From Alitiscatomonas aceti (GTDB taxonomy: Bacteria; Bacillota; Clostridia; Lachnospirales; Lachnospiraceae): a DNA stretch of 15,220 bases. Below, piece by piece: positions 14,842 through 15,220 of the stretch (positions within the stretch are counted from its first letter, which is position 1; the number at the start of each line of letters is the position of its first letter). The position numbers and the translations under genes were made by a program. The stretch lies in contig NZ_JAOQJF010000051.1 of assembly GCF_025567195.1 (NCBI RefSeq), positions 1 through 15,220 of the forward strand, read 5' to 3'. The notes beneath the pieces are model-generated. The model was not told the DNA's origin. It saw nothing but the letters and a program-made list of their open reading frames with translations, and did not search any database.

Positions 14842-14872
14842 ACATACTATATCATTATATATAGTTATATGT
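14842..14872. promoter_or_regulatory. Imperfect dyad over the operon promoter; candidate repressor site
   Basis: ACATACTATAT on the left is mirrored on the right by ATATAGT-TAT-ATGT, an inverted repeat broken by a 3-base insertion. It spans the -10 and reaches into the -35, where a repressor such as the GntR protein would block polymerase. AT-rich DNA produces dyads easily, so this is tentative. Confidence 0.3.
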
Positions 14873-14875
14873 CAA
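14846..14875 (-). promoter_or_regulatory. Promoter of the transporter-deglycase operon
   Basis: The minus strand has a perfect TTGACA at 14870-14875, an 18-base AT-rich spacer and TATAGT at 14846-14851 (5 of 6). The predicted leader is only about 30 bases before the GTG of the first permease gene, leaving no room for a riboswitch and favouring control by a DNA-binding repressor. Confidence 0.75.
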
Positions 14876-14981
14876 GGTGAATATTTATATCTGTATATAA
14901 TTCTCACTTTTTCATCATTCTGCACAAATCCAGGAACCACGTTTTATGGAACATAACAACATATGAAAGAAGAACCCCGTT

Positions 14982-15111
14982 TTCCGTCGTAGTACTAGGA
15001 AAGTTCCGTCGTTTTCTTCTCGTCATTTTTTTATCTCTTTTCCTGCATCTCGATTTTTCCTTTATTTACAGCAAATTTTCAATGCCCTTTTGGGGTTTTT
15101 TTTATTGAAAA
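14982..15111. other. AT-rich non-coding stretch with short repeats
   Basis: No gene is supported between the operon promoter and the hairpin cluster. TTCCGTCGT occurs twice (14982-14990 and 15004-15012). TTTTCAAT (15076-15083) and ATTGAAAA (15104-15111) form an inverted repeat around CCC-TTTT-GGG followed by T8, which could be a weak plus-strand terminator. Nothing else stands out. Confidence 0.35.
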
Positions 15112-15134
15112 AATTTTTTTGATATGTTATAAGT

Positions 15135-15220
15135 CATGAACCACCAGTTCAACTGGTGGTTTGATTATGCCCCTATAAGGGGCCTATGCCTGCAACGCCT
15201 GAAAGGCGGATGCCTCAAGC
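15135..15220 (+). mobile_element. Hairpin cluster resembling the end of an IS200/IS605-type element (partial)
   Basis: Three compact hairpins follow one another: ACCACCAG-TTCAA-CTGGTGGT (about 15140-15160), GCCCC-TATAA-GGGGC and CGCC-TGAAA-GGCG. IS200/IS605 elements have subterminal imperfect hairpins recognised by a Y1 transposase instead of terminal inverted repeats, and they insert next to short AT-rich sites, as the T-rich flank here would allow. The window ends before any transposase gene. Alternatives are a structured RNA or a strong terminator of a plus-strand gene outside the window. Confidence 0.4.

Noticed and set aside
14880..15130. Riboswitch or T-box upstream of the transporter operon
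   Set aside because: The predicted promoter lies downstream of this region relative to transcription, leaving a leader of about 30 bases, and no T-box or riboswitch motif is visible.

Overview
The window looks like a chromosomal stretch of a Gram-positive gut anaerobe of the Lachnospiraceae / Clostridium cluster XIVa type. This is inferred from AGGAGG ribosome binding sites, TTGACA/TATAAT promoters, a lipoprotein with an Ala/Glu/Thr-rich linker, GC-rich genes between AT-rich spacers, and an rRNA-type leader. No species call is possible. All recognised protein genes and the tRNA lie on the minus strand, so transcription runs from high to low coordinates.

Right edge (14808-15220): about 250 bases of AT-rich non-coding DNA, then a cluster of three tight hairpins that resembles the end of an IS200/IS605-type element. 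Main operon (14807 down to 6578): a sigma-A-like promoter at 14846-14875 drives eight closely spaced genes. They are two oligopeptide-type ABC permeases, a substrate-binding lipoprotein, two ABC ATPases, a class I amidotransferase-like (peptidase C26) hydrolase, a SIS-domain deglycase of the FrlB/FraB type and a PfkB kinase of the FrlD type. A strong hairpin terminator follows at 6507-6553. The gene set fits import and breakdown of an Amadori compound (a sugar-amino acid conjugate): uptake, trimming of an amide or gamma-glutamyl bond, phosphorylation, then deglycation to glucose-6-phosphate plus an amino acid. The exact substrate cannot be read from the sequence.

Regulatory unit (6405 down to 5131): a GntR/UTRA repressor with its own promoter, followed at once by a small THEP1-like P-loop NTPase. 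The repressor probably controls the main operon, where an imperfect dyad overlaps the promoter.

tRNA region (4569-5130): a tRNA-Gly(GCC) with a consensus promoter. Downstream lies an unusual repeat array in which an 84-base repeat occurs twice, 139 bases apart. Between the repeats is a 103-nt foldable unit whose ends match the tRNA acceptor stem and which is followed by a T tract.

Left operon (4568 down to 364): O6-alkylguanine-DNA alkyltransferase (ogt), 3-methyladenine DNA glycosylase I (tag), a GNAT-nitrilase fusion and a YtcJ-type amidohydrolase. The genes are separated by 12 bases, a 4-base stop/start overlap and 24 bases. The left 230 bases hold tandem minus-strand promoters and a leader typical of an rRNA operon, so a 16S rRNA gene probably starts just outside the window.
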